Made by a program: the position numbers and the translations under genes
Shown: positions 16,249 to 26,602 of the stretch, in pieces
Position numbering within the stretch: the stretch's first letter is position 1
Layout of the letters: each line of letters begins with the position of its first letter
Source: an uncultured Gammaproteobacteria bacterium
GTDB lineage: Bacteria > Pseudomonadota > Gammaproteobacteria > Steroidobacterales > XN24
Length of the DNA stretch: 64,000 nucleotides
NCBI GenBank assembly: GCA_937924335.1
Contig: CALDWW010000064.1
Location: 29,218 to 93,217 of the forward strand
Direction: 5' to 3'
The notes under the pieces: generated by a model
Seen by the model: only the letters and a program-made list of their open reading frames with translations
Database searches by the model: none
What the model was told of the DNA's origin: nothing

Positions 16249-18459
16249 TCAGAATCTCGCGCCGGCACCGAGTTCGGCGAGCTGCTGCTGAACTTTCTGC
16301 CGTTGGTCTGCAAAAGCCGCATCGAGGCGGTCCTGTAACTCGATGACTTCCGGACTGCTGGAGGCAGTACCCAGGTATTCGGAGTCGGTGAATTTCCAGC
16401 CCCACTCGGCTGAGCCCAGCCAGCCCTGATCCACACCTTCCCTTAGCAGGGATATCGCTCGCTGATGCTCACCAGCCGCCGCAGCATTGACGCTCATGAT
16501 GACCGCAGCCTCCGCTGGTGTGCGATCCCTGTGATCCGTGGCCTGGTGGGCGTCCTCGGCCGCCAGCAGGCGGCGCGCCTTCTCTTTGTTGCCCGATCTC
16601 GCCAGCGCGAAGATCACCTCCGTGCTGACGTCGTGATTGTTCGTGGTGACGACGGGATCCTCGGTCAGGAGGTCGGGATACCATGTCGCCGCCAGGTCCA
16701 GTGCTTCCGCGGTTCGATCGAGCATGACGAGCATGAGGATGCGGGTGGACCGGAAGTCACCGAACTTGCTGACATCGGTCTCTGTTAACGGGTTGGCAAG
16801 TCGGTCCGCGAGTTCGAAGTCCTTATCGTATACGGCCTTATAAATCGGCAGCATTCGTGACATCGGATGCTCCGGGGACTCCAGCATGATGCGCCGGTTC
16901 CAGCGCTGCGCCTGCTCCGGCATGTCCAGGTCCGAGTAAAGGAACACGAACTCGATCGTGGTGCGGACGTCGCGTTCGGACACCGCGTGGGCCTTCAACA
17001 GCCAGCGATGGGCCTCGTCGAGGTTAAAAAAGAACGTCCGGTTGAGGCGGTAAAGACCCAGATAACCGGTAGGGTAGTCCGGATCCAGCGTGACCAGGCG
17101 TCGCCACTGAGTGGCCGCATCCTCGTAGCGCCCCAGTTCCAGGTAATTGGCGGCGATGTTGTTCTGGGCCACCCGCGACAGCGGATCGATCTCCAGGGTC
17201 TTACGCAGGACCTCGATCGCTTCTTCGGCGCGACCGGGCGCCCCGGCCAGCGCACTCGCATACCAGAGATAGGCGGGCGCGTAGCTGGGGTTGAGCTCCA
17301 TCGCACGCCTGAGGGCGTCTTCGGCCGCCTCGAGGTTCGAATTATTCATCTCCGCCAGGCCACGGGACGCCCAGACCTCCGCGGATTCCGGGTCCAGGAC
17401 CATGGCGCGCTCCAGCAGTGGCGCGGTGCGCTCGTAGGCGGTCTCCGCCGGCATGAGCTGGTGATTGGTGGAGAGCAGATTGGTGGCATCAGAGAGTCCC
17501 GAATACGCCAGCGCATAGCCCGGGTCCATGCGCACGGCTCGCTCGAACAGCTTCTCCGCCTGCTCGACGGACTCCAGCGTGCGCAGATGCAGGAACTGGC
17601 GGCCACGCAGATACAGGTTGTGAGCCTCCACGTTCGTGGTGGCGCGTTTCGTCAGCCGCTCGCGGTCGGCACCCAGCAGGTTGACTTTGAGGGCATCGAC
17701 CACGGCCAGCGAGATCTCGTCCTGGATCCTGAACACGTCATCCATCTCGTGATCGTAGGTGTCCGACCAGAGATGGAAGCCGTCATCGACCTTGATCAGC
17801 TGGGCGGTGACACGGATGCGGTTGCCGGACTTGCGCACGCTGCCTTCCAGCACGTGTTCCACGCCCAGCTTGTCGCCCACCGAACGCAGGTCTTCGTTCT
17901 GGCCCTTGAAGTGAAATGAAGATGTCCTCGCAGCGACCCTCAGGCCGTCGACCTGCGCGAGTACGTTCAACAGTTCCTCGGACAGGCCGTCGGAGAAGTA
18001 CTCATTACTGGCATCGTCGCTCATATTGACGAAGGGTAGAACCGCGATGGACTTCGTCTTGTCTGCATCGGCGGAAGGCTGCCCGGACCCGCCGAGTCCG
18101 CCGTGGGTGGTGACCAGGACAACTACCGCAATCACCAGCGTCCCGATGATCAGATAGTTGATCCGTTGACCGGTCGAGGAGGTGATGGATTCTCCGGGAT
18201 CGACCTCCCCGCTCTTCTTCAGTCCTTCGGGCGTCAGCTCGAACGCCCAGGCGAAGATGACGGCGATCGGGAACAGGATGCCCAGCACGACCACGACGAA
18301 TGTCACGGTCCATTCGGGCAGTTGCAGGGCCGGGAAGGTTGTCTCCGCCACCTGGATCAGTACCCAGGACGCGATGAGGTAGACCATCGCAACCTTGAAT
18401 ACGTTACGGCGTTGCAGTTCCTGCAAGATGCCGCCGGATCCCCGTTTTTTCCCGCTCAT
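16249..18459 (-). CDS. Membrane-anchored FlgO/TolB-like domain protein with TPR repeats, paralogue 2
   Basis: A 736-residue protein with the same architecture as the one at 4387: paired N-terminal helices ending in WAFELTPEGLKKS, a third helix (about residues 98-118), the FlgO-like domain (SIAVLPFVNMSDDASNEYFSDG, VLEGSVRKSGNRIRVTAQLI) and a long series of TPR repeats (e.g. AEKLFERAVRMDPGYALAYS, ALRRAMELNPSYAPAYLWYA). I start at the Met at 18459, which has AGAGGA six bases upstream; the frame extends to 18474. No cyclase, kinase or DNA-binding domain is attached. Function unknown; a membrane sensor or assembly scaffold is plausible. Confidence 0.85.
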   Translation of the reverse strand: MSGKKRGSGGILQELQRRNVFKVAMVYLIASWVLIQVAETTFPALQLPEWTVTFVVVVLGILFPIAVIFAWAFELTPEGLKKSGEVDPGESITSSTGQRINYLIIGTLVIAVVVLVTTHGGLGGSGQPSADADKTKSIAVLPFVNMSDDASNEYFSDGLSEELLNVLAQVDGLRVAARTSSFHFKGQNEDLRSVGDKLGVEHVLEGSVRKSGNRIRVTAQLIKVDDGFHLWSDTYDHEMDDVFRIQDEISLAVVDALKVNLLGADRERLTKRATTNVEAHNLYLRGRQFLHLRTLESVEQAEKLFERAVRMDPGYALAYSGLSDATNLLSTNHQLMPAETAYERTAPLLERAMVLDPESAEVWASRGLAEMNNSNLEAAEDALRRAMELNPSYAPAYLWYASALAGAPGRAEEAIEVLRKTLEIDPLSRVAQNNIAANYLELGRYEDAATQWRRLVTLDPDYPTGYLGLYRLNRTFFFNLDEAHRWLLKAHAVSERDVRTTIEFVFLYSDLDMPEQAQRWNRRIMLESPEHPMSRMLPIYKAVYDKDFELADRLANPLTETDVSKFGDFRSTRILMLVMLDRTAEALDLAATWYPDLLTEDPVVTTNNHDVSTEVIFALARSGNKEKARRLLAAEDAHQATDHRDRTPAEAAVIMSVNAAAAGEHQRAISLLREGVDQGWLGSAEWGWKFTDSEYLGTASSSPEVIELQDRLDAAFADQRQKVQQQLAELGAGARF

Positions 18460-18619
18460 AAGAGTCCTCTGCACGCGGAAGTCCCGGGAAGGCTAGCAGA
18501 TGGACAGCAGTTACGCATCGCTCTTACGGCCGATTCGAATCCAAATGCGGCCGGTCGGGTCCGGCTGGCGTAAAATCCTTACATACGTCTGTTGAGAAAA
18601 GGCTCTCTGGTCTGTTCCT

Positions 18620-19519
18620 GTGGATACACCTTCACGTTCCGTACTCGAGCCTCACAGTCGTCCGCGACTGATCCTGAAACATCCGCTGGCATTCCTGTTG
18701 CGCGTCTGGAGAGGGATGCGTCGCAACCAGGTTTTCCTGATGGCCGGAGCAGTCGCCTACAACGCCTTGCTGAGCCTGATACCGTTTATCGCCCTGATTC
18801 TCCTGACCGTGTCCTATTTCATGGACGAGCGCGGTCTGCTCGAGACACTTCAGGAGACCGTGGAGGTGTTGATACCCGGCCAGTCCGAAGTTGTGCTCTC
18901 TCAGGTCCAGGGGCTACTGGCGGGTCGCGAGGGCCTCGGCTGGCTGGCGGTGTTCCTGCTCGTGTTCTTCAGCGCGCAGGCCTTCTTCGTGCTCGAGAAG
19001 GCGCTCGAGCGAATCTTCGAGCATCGGTCCAGGCTGCTTCGCCGGCACGTTCTGGTGTCGTTCATCATCCCCTATCTGTACATGCTCGTGCTGGGGCTTG
19101 GCCTCATATTGCTGACGATCACCGCGGGCGTCGTCACGGGTTTCGAGCAGAGCCTGCCGGAAGAGGTCGGCGGATTCGCGTTCCGTGAAATCTTCAGTTC
19201 CGGACTGGGGTTTCTCTCGGTCTATCTGTTCCAGGTGGCCCTGCTGAGTTCGTTCTACCTGGTCGTCCCGGTCGGGCGTATCAGCGTGTCGTCCGCACTC
19301 GTCGGCGGGGTGTTTGCCGCGACCCTGTGGGACGCTATCCGGCGAGTGCTGTCCTGGTATCTGTCCTCGATCTCGGCCGTAGATGTCGTCTACGGGTCAC
19401 TCGGCGCCGTCATCATCGCGCTGCTACTGCTGGAAGTCGGTGCGATCATCGTCCTCGCCGGAGCGCAGGTGATTGCAGAGTACGAGCGATTCGTACATCG
19501 CGAGCGATTTCGCTCCTAG
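18620..19519 (+). CDS. YihY/virulence factor BrkB family membrane protein
   Basis: A 299-residue inner-membrane protein of PF03631 (once annotated as RNase BN). About six helices, with the family signatures LMAGAVAYNALLSLIPF near the start, then LRRHVLVSFIIPYLYMLVLG, FYLVVPVGRISVSSALVGGV and the YGSLGAVIIALLLLEVGAIIVL ending. GTG start with a weak ribosome site. It is divergent from the TPR protein. Biochemical function of the family is not settled. Confidence 0.88.
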   Translation: MDTPSRSVLEPHSRPRLILKHPLAFLLRVWRGMRRNQVFLMAGAVAYNALLSLIPFIALILLTVSYFMDERGLLETLQETVEVLIPGQSEVVLSQVQGLLAGREGLGWLAVFLLVFFSAQAFFVLEKALERIFEHRSRLLRRHVLVSFIIPYLYMLVLGLGLILLTITAGVVTGFEQSLPEEVGGFAFREIFSSGLGFLSVYLFQVALLSSFYLVVPVGRISVSSALVGGVFAATLWDAIRRVLSWYLSSISAVDVVYGSLGAVIIALLLLEVGAIIVLAGAQVIAEYERFVHRERFRS

Positions 19520-19716
19520 CATATGACTCCCGTGTCATGGCCGGGATGGACAAACTCCAGATCATGGTTGGTTCACCGCCACCGGGGCGGCAGGTGCGCA
19601 GGGGCTGAGCATGAGAGAACGAGCCTCCGCAATTCCGGTCAGGGGTGGGATGCATTTGCGAGTTCCGATGTATAGGTTAGGCTAGGGCGAAACCAGAGAT
19701 TGATGGAGACAGCCAA

Positions 19717-20091
19717 ATGCAGTGTCCCAAGTGCGCGCACGAAATGGAAAGAGTCGACTACAACGATGTCGAGGTAGATCGATGCAAGCTCTGCAAGGGC
19801 CTATGGTTCGACTCCAGGGAGCATCAGATTCTAAAGGCGATGGACGGTTCGGAAGCCATCGACGTCGGTGATCCGGAAGTAGGGGAGTTGTTCAACAAGG
19901 AAGAACAGGTCAAATGCCCGACATGTCACGTCGACATGGTGCGTATGGTAGACAGCGAACAGCCACACATCTGGTACGAGGGCTGCTCTGTCTGTTACGG
20001 GGTGTTCTTCGACGCGGGAGAATTCAAGGATTTCAAGTTTCACACCCTGATGGACTTCATCCGCGCTTTCCGCGTCAAAGAGAGAAAGTAA
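19717..20091 (+). CDS. Double TFIIB-type zinc-ribbon protein
   Basis: A 124-residue soluble protein with two zinc-ribbon units: C3/C6 with C23/C26 (MQCPKCAHEM, DRCKLCKGLWFDS) and C67/C70 with C90/C93 (VKCPTCHVDM, EGCSVCYGVFFDAGE). The CxxCxGxWFD pattern defines the zf-TFIIB (PF13453) family of small bacterial proteins of unknown role. It appears monocistronic. Confidence 0.85.
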   Translation: MQCPKCAHEMERVDYNDVEVDRCKLCKGLWFDSREHQILKAMDGSEAIDVGDPEVGELFNKEEQVKCPTCHVDMVRMVDSEQPHIWYEGCSVCYGVFFDAGEFKDFKFHTLMDFIRAFRVKERK

Positions 20092-20125
20092 GGCCCGTCC
20101 CGTTCCCTGGTGCGGGCCAGGATGC

Positions 20126-20512
20126 CTAGTCGCAGGCGCGCACCAGAAATTCCACCGCCATCTCCAGGGTCACGAAACTGTGTTCCTGGTCTATTTCCTC
20201 ATAGGCAGGCCGTCTGCGTACCTCGCGATCGCGGACCTTGAAGTTCTGCAATAGCTGACCGCGTTCGTCGAAACTCAGATCGAGATGGAGTTTCAACTCC
20301 CGGTCGTCACTGATCTTGAGCATGATGGCCCGGTCACCTTTCTCGATCGTCACCGCCGTGTAACCGGCGAATCGATCCTTCAGTTGGACGGCCGCATCAT
20401 CCAGCGCCTGGAGAATCCGAGCCGCCTTGCGTTCCCGCCATTCCAGCTCGAGGACCTTGAGTCGATGATTCGTCTCGGCCGTACCCGGTTTCCCCTGATT
20501 TACGTTTCCCAT
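20126..20512 (-). CDS. Unknown protein controlled by a c-di-GMP riboswitch
   Basis: A 128-residue soluble, charged protein with no recognised domain, signal peptide or membrane helix. The first half is predicted helical (NHRLKVLELEWRERKAARIL), the middle looks like beta-strands (YTAVTIEKGDRAIMLKISDD), and it ends in a helix (TLEMAVEFLVRACD). I choose the Met at 20512 because GGGAG lies six bases upstream; the frame extends to 20563. A class I c-di-GMP riboswitch lies about 150 bases upstream in the same transcript, so expression should follow the motile/sessile switch. Its job is not known to me. Confidence 0.7.
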   Translation of the reverse strand: MGNVNQGKPGTAETNHRLKVLELEWRERKAARILQALDDAAVQLKDRFAGYTAVTIEKGDRAIMLKISDDRELKLHLDLSFDERGQLLQNFKVRDREVRRRPAYEEIDQEHSFVTLEMAVEFLVRACD

Positions 20513-20661
20513 CTCTGTCTCCCGCTCTCCCATGAATGGACACCGAAATTCGGCGCCCGACACGCAGCAAGTGACAGTCGCTGGCTTCCGGTAGTGCGGG
20601 AGAGCCCTTTCCCAAGACCAGGAGAGGGCAGCCGGGATGTCGATTCTACGATCGATTCATC

Positions 20662-20745
20662 GCAGGCAACTCCGCTGTCCTAGGCGTCCGCCCGTAGACC
20701 GGTAGCTTTGCGTCACCGCCTTTCGACGGCTTTGCCTTTTGCTGC
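20662..20745 (-). ncRNA. Cyclic-di-GMP-I (GEMM-I) riboswitch
   Basis: Read on the minus strand the element has all the hallmarks of GEMM-I. P1 pairs GCAG-CAA at the 5' end (20745-20739) with UUGC-CUGC at the 3' end (20669-20662). AAAGGCAAA follows, then a hairpin GCCGUC-GAAA-GGCGGU with a GAAA tetraloop, then the nearly invariant GACGCAAAGC, then a second stem-loop (CCGG...GGGC-GGAC-GCCU...CGG). About 150 bases separate it from the start of the unknown gene at 20512. I see no obvious U-tailed terminator in the leader, so control may be translational or by a non-canonical platform. Confidence 0.85.
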
Positions 20746-20902
20746 AGGCTCAACGCTTGCATAGCCTTATTCAGCCTGTCAAGGGACGGCGTCGCGGTTT
20801 GCTGACCGGCCACGAAATACAGGTGACTATGTTCAATTGACCGGGTCCCCCGTTGACGGCTAGTCTCCGCTCTTGCGACTTTTCTTGCGCGGGAGCGTGC
20901 CG

Positions 20903-21451
20903 ATGAGCATCAAGATTGAACTGGAACTGGACGACAATGATCTCGCTTACTTCCGCCAAATCATCGACGAGAAAAAACTAGGTCAGAAAGACGCTGAGAT
21001 TCGGGATGTCGTTGAGGCGACCCGTGACCTGATTCGAGCGGCGAGACAGGCCAGTACCCCGCGTTACATCATGTCGATGCTGGAGCAGCTCGGGCCGCTC
21101 GTGGACATGGTGACGGACAGCGACTGGAGCCTGCCCGCGGATGACATCGCGCGGGTCCTGCATGCGCTCGCTTACTTCTCGGATCCCGAAGACCTGATAC
21201 CCGATGACGTTCCCGGGATCGGTTATCTCGACGACGCTGTCATGGTTGAACTCGCCTGCCGGAGTCTGCGTCCGGAGCTGGAAGCCTACCTGGACTTCTG
21301 CAAGTTCCGCGATCAGGAATCCGCTCGAAGAGGAGGTTCGGGGGGCAACGATAGCGCCGTCTCGCGACTGGACTGGCTCGAGACCCGGCGCAAGGAACTC
21401 CAGGAGACGATGCACAAGAATCGTAGTCTGTTCGCCCGCCGGCGGGCCTGA
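20903..21451 (+). CDS. DUF1232 (YkvA-type) protein, paralogue 2
   Basis: A 182-residue protein sharing with the gene at 3594 the core ALAYFSDPEDLIPDDVPGIG, then YLDDAVMVELACRS, as well as overall layout (N-terminal beta/helix opening SIKIELELDDNDLAYFRQII, C-terminal basic tail LFARRRA). Start at 20903 has GGGAG seven bases upstream; the frame extends back to 20873. It is divergent from the riboswitch-controlled gene and convergent with the GT41 gene. Function of the family unknown. Confidence 0.8.
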   Translation: MSIKIELELDDNDLAYFRQIIDEKKLGQKDAEIRDVVEATRDLIRAARQASTPRYIMSMLEQLGPLVDMVTDSDWSLPADDIARVLHALAYFSDPEDLIPDDVPGIGYLDDAVMVELACRSLRPELEAYLDFCKFRDQESARRGGSGGNDSAVSRLDWLETRRKELQETMHKNRSLFARRRA

Positions 21452-21485
21452 CTATATCGGGGTCCCCGGGGATTCCGCCGAGGGC

Positions 21486-23633
21486 TCACCGGGTTCGTGG
21501 CGAAACCGCGAATCCACACGGCGGCTCGCCGCTCATGTAAATCCGGACCATGTGCTCGAAAGCGTCCTCCATGTGGCGCGTCAGCCGGGCCGTGTCGTAG
21601 AGGGGGGAAGTGGTCTTGCCTGCCTCCAGTCGATCTTCGATTGACTTGAGCTCGGAGGGTGCACGGGCGAGTCGCGAGGCGATCTCGACATAGCTGTCCA
21701 TACTGCTGGCGATCAAGGAATCGAGACCAAGCGTCCGCAACAGACTGCCCGCGACGCGCGAGGCAAAGGTCTCGCCAGGGCAGGTGAGCACTGGCAGCCC
21801 CGTCCACAGAGCGTCACTCGCAGTCGTATGCCCGTTATATGGCCGGGTGTCCAGGAACAGATCGGCAGCAAGGAACAGCCCGAGATACTGTCTCAATGGC
21901 AGACGCGGAGCGAAGACGATGCGGTCGCCGCTCACGCCACGTTTCTGCGCTTCCCGACGGAGGTTGCTGGACAGGCTGCTGTTCGGGTTACTGTCCTGTA
22001 GCCAAAGTACGCTGCCGTTTACGTTCTTGAGGATACTCATCCAGGCGGCAAAGATCTCAGGCCGTATCTTGTAGCTGTTGTTGAATCCGCAGAACACGAA
22101 GCCGTCTTCGGGGAGACCCAGTTGTCCGCGGGGTGAGGGTTGAGCAGGGAGAGCCCTGCGACTGTCGTCCACCCAATAGGTCTCGGGCAGGTAGACTACC
22201 TTTTCTGCACAGCTCTCGCGTGCTTCGAGCGGGACAACGAACTCATCGGCGACGATGTAGTCGATGAACCCGGCGCCCATGGTGCCGGGATAACCCTTGT
22301 AGTTCACCTGGATCGGCGCCGGCTTAAGGGCGAAGACCTCGGTCGGTGCCTCAAGTGTGTGCCCTTTCAGATCCACCAGGATGTCCACGCCGTCGGCGTG
22401 GATCTTCCTGGCGACGTCTTCCGCCGGCCACCCACTGACATCGCTGAATTCGTCGAAAGAGTCGATGACCCTGCGGCGGATGTCGCTCTGGTCATCGGGC
22501 CCGTTGCAGTAACCGAGCACCCGGAATCGGGTGCGGTCATGATTCTCGAACAGGCCGACTTTCGTGTAGGCCGTAGGATGACGGCGGAAGTCGTGAGAAA
22601 AATAACCGACCGTGATCTTGTCTCCCCGTTGCGCGGCCGGCTTCAATGCCAGGCGTTGTTTGATGGCGGATACGCGTTCCTCGATGTGGCGGCTCCAAAG
22701 GCGGGCACATGCCAGTTCTTCCATGGCCGAACTCGGTTCCGCCAGATAGACGAATGGCGTGAGACCTGCAAGGCCTGCCCCCACGCCCTGTGAGAATCTC
22801 TGCGAGGCGGCGTCGATGTCGTCCCACAGGCACAGGCTCTTTCTCAACAACAAGGCTCCACTGGTCGCCGGCCCGTGGTTCGGGTCGAGTTCCAGAGCGC
22901 GGTCGAAGCACGGTAGCGCTTCGTCCCATTTGCGTTCCGACTCGAGGCTGGCTGCCAGTCCACAGAGATGATCGGCACTGTCGGGATCGAGACGGGCGGC
23001 CTCGCGGAAGCAGCGAGTGGCGGCCTCGTGATCGTCCAGTGTGGCCAGGATATTGCCCATCATCTGGTGGGCCGGCGCCAGCCGTGGCTGCAATCTGAGC
23101 GCGCTGGCACAAGCAGGGCGGGCGGCGTCGGGCCGACCCGAGAGTAGCCAGGCGTTGGCCAGATTGACATGCGCCTCGACGAAGTCCGTGGCCAACTCGA
23201 TAGCTCTCTCGTAACAGTCGATCGAGTCGGGCAGTCTCCCCTGTGCCATCCGCACGTTGCCAAGCGTATTCAGCGCTGCCGGCTGCGATTCGTCCAGCGA
23301 GATTGCCCGTTCGAGCATCGCTTCCGCTTCCTGGAGGTCTCCGGTAGCGAGCAGCACGGAGCCCAGGTTGCACAACGCCTCGACGTGGCCCGGGGCGGCC
23401 GCCGTCGCCTGCTGCAACATTTGCTTCGCCTCTTCGAGACGGCCGAACTGGTAGCGGAGGACGCCGAGCAGGTGAAGGGCGTCCGCATCGCCGGGCTGTT
23501 GCTCGAGAATGCCGAGGTAGATCTCTTCGGCCTCGGCGAAGCGTCCGCCTCGGTGGTGCCGAAGCGCCAGAGTCAGCGGATGGTCTGGCTGGTGGCTGTC
23601 GCGATTCTCAGGTGGGTCGCTGGTGCTTGACAT
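21486..23633 (-). CDS. TPR protein with GT41 (O-GlcNAc transferase-like) domain
   Basis: A 715-residue cytoplasmic protein. Residues about 20-280 are TPR repeats (e.g. ALHLLGVLRYQFGRLEEAKQ, ALNTLGNVRMAQGRLPDSID). The C-terminal half is a GT41 catalytic domain in two lobes: ITVGYFSHDFRRHPTAYTKV, a middle IDYIVADEFVVP, and the UDP-sugar-binding lobe (CGFNNSYKIRPEIFAAWMSI, DLFLDTRPYNGHTTASDALW). Members transfer a sugar, usually from UDP-GlcNAc, to Ser/Thr of proteins; bacterial ones are often linked to flagellin or adhesin glycosylation. No adjacent target is evident. It is preceded by an AT-rich promoter region with a perfect palindrome. Confidence 0.9.
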   Translation of the reverse strand: MSSTSDPPENRDSHQPDHPLTLALRHHRGGRFAEAEEIYLGILEQQPGDADALHLLGVLRYQFGRLEEAKQMLQQATAAAPGHVEALCNLGSVLLATGDLQEAEAMLERAISLDESQPAALNTLGNVRMAQGRLPDSIDCYERAIELATDFVEAHVNLANAWLLSGRPDAARPACASALRLQPRLAPAHQMMGNILATLDDHEAATRCFREAARLDPDSADHLCGLAASLESERKWDEALPCFDRALELDPNHGPATSGALLLRKSLCLWDDIDAASQRFSQGVGAGLAGLTPFVYLAEPSSAMEELACARLWSRHIEERVSAIKQRLALKPAAQRGDKITVGYFSHDFRRHPTAYTKVGLFENHDRTRFRVLGYCNGPDDQSDIRRRVIDSFDEFSDVSGWPAEDVARKIHADGVDILVDLKGHTLEAPTEVFALKPAPIQVNYKGYPGTMGAGFIDYIVADEFVVPLEARESCAEKVVYLPETYWVDDSRRALPAQPSPRGQLGLPEDGFVFCGFNNSYKIRPEIFAAWMSILKNVNGSVLWLQDSNPNSSLSSNLRREAQKRGVSGDRIVFAPRLPLRQYLGLFLAADLFLDTRPYNGHTTASDALWTGLPVLTCPGETFASRVAGSLLRTLGLDSLIASSMDSYVEIASRLARAPSELKSIEDRLEAGKTTSPLYDTARLTRHMEDAFEHMVRIYMSGEPPCGFAVSPRTR

Positions 23634-23664
23634 AAAAGTATTACTAAATAATGAATTGCAACCA

Positions 23665-23677
23665 TTACATAATGTAA
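23665..23677. promoter_or_regulatory. AT-rich palindrome upstream of the GT41 gene
   Basis: TTACAT-A-ATGTAA is a perfect 6-bp inverted repeat with a 1-base centre, 32 bases before the GT41 start, within a strikingly AT-rich 50-base stretch in this GC-rich genome. The position fits the promoter. The rest of the gap up to 23847 holds no gene I can support. Confidence 0.35.
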
Positions 23678-23847
23678 ATACTAGGAACTATCATGACGGG
23701 CCCGCCCGCAGTATCAGGTTCGATCATTGCCCGCGAGACCCAGGCCGACAGTGAGCCTCTTGGGGATCGGCACTCCAGCCGATGGTCTTCTCCGCCCCGG
23801 TCTTCGCGGCCCAATGACCATACGGCGGCTCCATCGCGACACGGCAC

Positions 23848-24174
23848 TCAAATCCCTGTGACAAACACGACCGCGATGAACGCCAGCGCGACCACCAAGT
23901 CATTCTGAGCGACGATTCGTACGTCCGTCAGTTGCTCCACCTCGAGTCGATACTTCCGATAATGTCGGTCGACGCCTTCAATCGACGATTCGGTGGCGTG
24001 GGTCACCCGCAATGCCAATTCTTCCCCTTCGCCGGTCGTCGCCACGATCCTGGTGTCCGGCGGTATCTCGGCCAGGCGGTCCGGGAAAACCTTACCGGAT
24101 ACCGGTCGGCTGATGCATCCAAAAAGCGTGGATGCGATCAGTGCCACAATCAGAAACCGAAGACTCGAAGTCAC
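23848..24174 (-). CDS. Small lipoprotein, unknown
   Basis: A 108-residue protein with GTG start, a signal ending in the lipobox TLFGC (Cys about 20) and a C-terminal hydrophobic segment (DLVVALAFIAVVFVTGI, about 92-108) that could be a second membrane anchor. The middle (TRIVATTGEGEELALRV, YRLEVEQLTDVRI) looks like a small beta domain, as found in many short lipoproteins of unknown role. Divergent from the OPT transporter. Confidence 0.65.
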   Translation of the reverse strand: MTSSLRFLIVALIASTLFGCISRPVSGKVFPDRLAEIPPDTRIVATTGEGEELALRVTHATESSIEGVDRHYRKYRLEVEQLTDVRIVAQNDLVVALAFIAVVFVTGI

Positions 24175-24306
24175 TTACTTACAGACCTGATCCGGATACG
24201 GTTTCGCATCATGGGCCAAGTATGCTACAGGTAAGCCCGCTTGCCCTGCATATCGGAAGATGCGGGCGATCAGAAACAAGAGAAACCGACAAGGAATCCG
24301 ACCGAC

Positions 24307-26037
<1,731 letters not shown>

Positions 26038-26046
26038 AGGAGCAAG

Positions 26047-26592
26047 ATGATGGCTTGGGCGGGATATCTTCTGACGGTGCTGGGATTTCTGGCGGGGGCT
26101 TTCCTGGCTTCCCTGGATCCGGTAGAGATGCAGTGGCGATGGTTCGTCCCCTGTCTGCTGATCGGTTCGATAGGGGTCTTTCTCGTAAAACGCAGTTCAC
26201 ACGCCAGCGCCCGGTCCGATGAGACCTTGGCAAACAATCGGGATCACGTGGAGGGCAGCCTCGACAGCATCCTGGAAAACCTGGCCGTCCTCGATGCCGG
26301 AAAAGCCGACATCCCTCCTTACGAATTGCGGTTCGAGATCGATCGGCGGTTCCGGACAGATCTCAACCGTTTCGTTGCTGCTCGCGAGAGCCTTGTTCAC
26401 ATCTATGGACTACAGGCCTATGCGGACATCATGAGTGCCTTCGCCGCCGGAGAGCGTTATCTCAACAGAGTCTGGTCAGCCTCCGCTGACGGCTACGTCG
26501 ATGAGGCTCGCGAATACATCGGACGTGCCCGCGAACAATTCGTCGACGCCAAGAGCAGGTTGGCGGAGGCTCACCGCCGGTCCCAGGGATAG
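26047..26592 (+). CDS. Two-helix membrane protein with a helical cytoplasmic domain, unknown
   Basis: A 181-residue protein with two N-terminal helices (about residues 3-22 and 34-47) and a soluble, predicted all-helical remainder (LDSILENLAVLDAGKADIPP to the C-terminus). I recognise no domain. AAGGAG sits five bases before the start, and only nine bases separate it from the OPT transporter stop, so it is likely an accessory to the transporter. Confidence 0.7.
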   Translation: MMAWAGYLLTVLGFLAGAFLASLDPVEMQWRWFVPCLLIGSIGVFLVKRSSHASARSDETLANNRDHVEGSLDSILENLAVLDAGKADIPPYELRFEIDRRFRTDLNRFVAARESLVHIYGLQAYADIMSAFAAGERYLNRVWSASADGYVDEAREYIGRAREQFVDAKSRLAEAHRRSQG

Positions 26593-26602
26593 TAGCCCGG
26601 AC

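Noticed and set aside
16867..17919. 350-codon plus-strand frame
   Set aside because: Antisense of the FlgO/TPR protein, produced by high-GC codon bias.
18530..18556. GATTCGAATCC, resembling a tRNA T-loop
   Set aside because: No acceptor stem, D-loop or anticodon arm can be drawn around it.
23693..23908. 71-codon plus-strand frame
   Set aside because: Ser/Thr/Arg-rich, overlaps the lipoprotein gene on the other strand and has no signal or domain.
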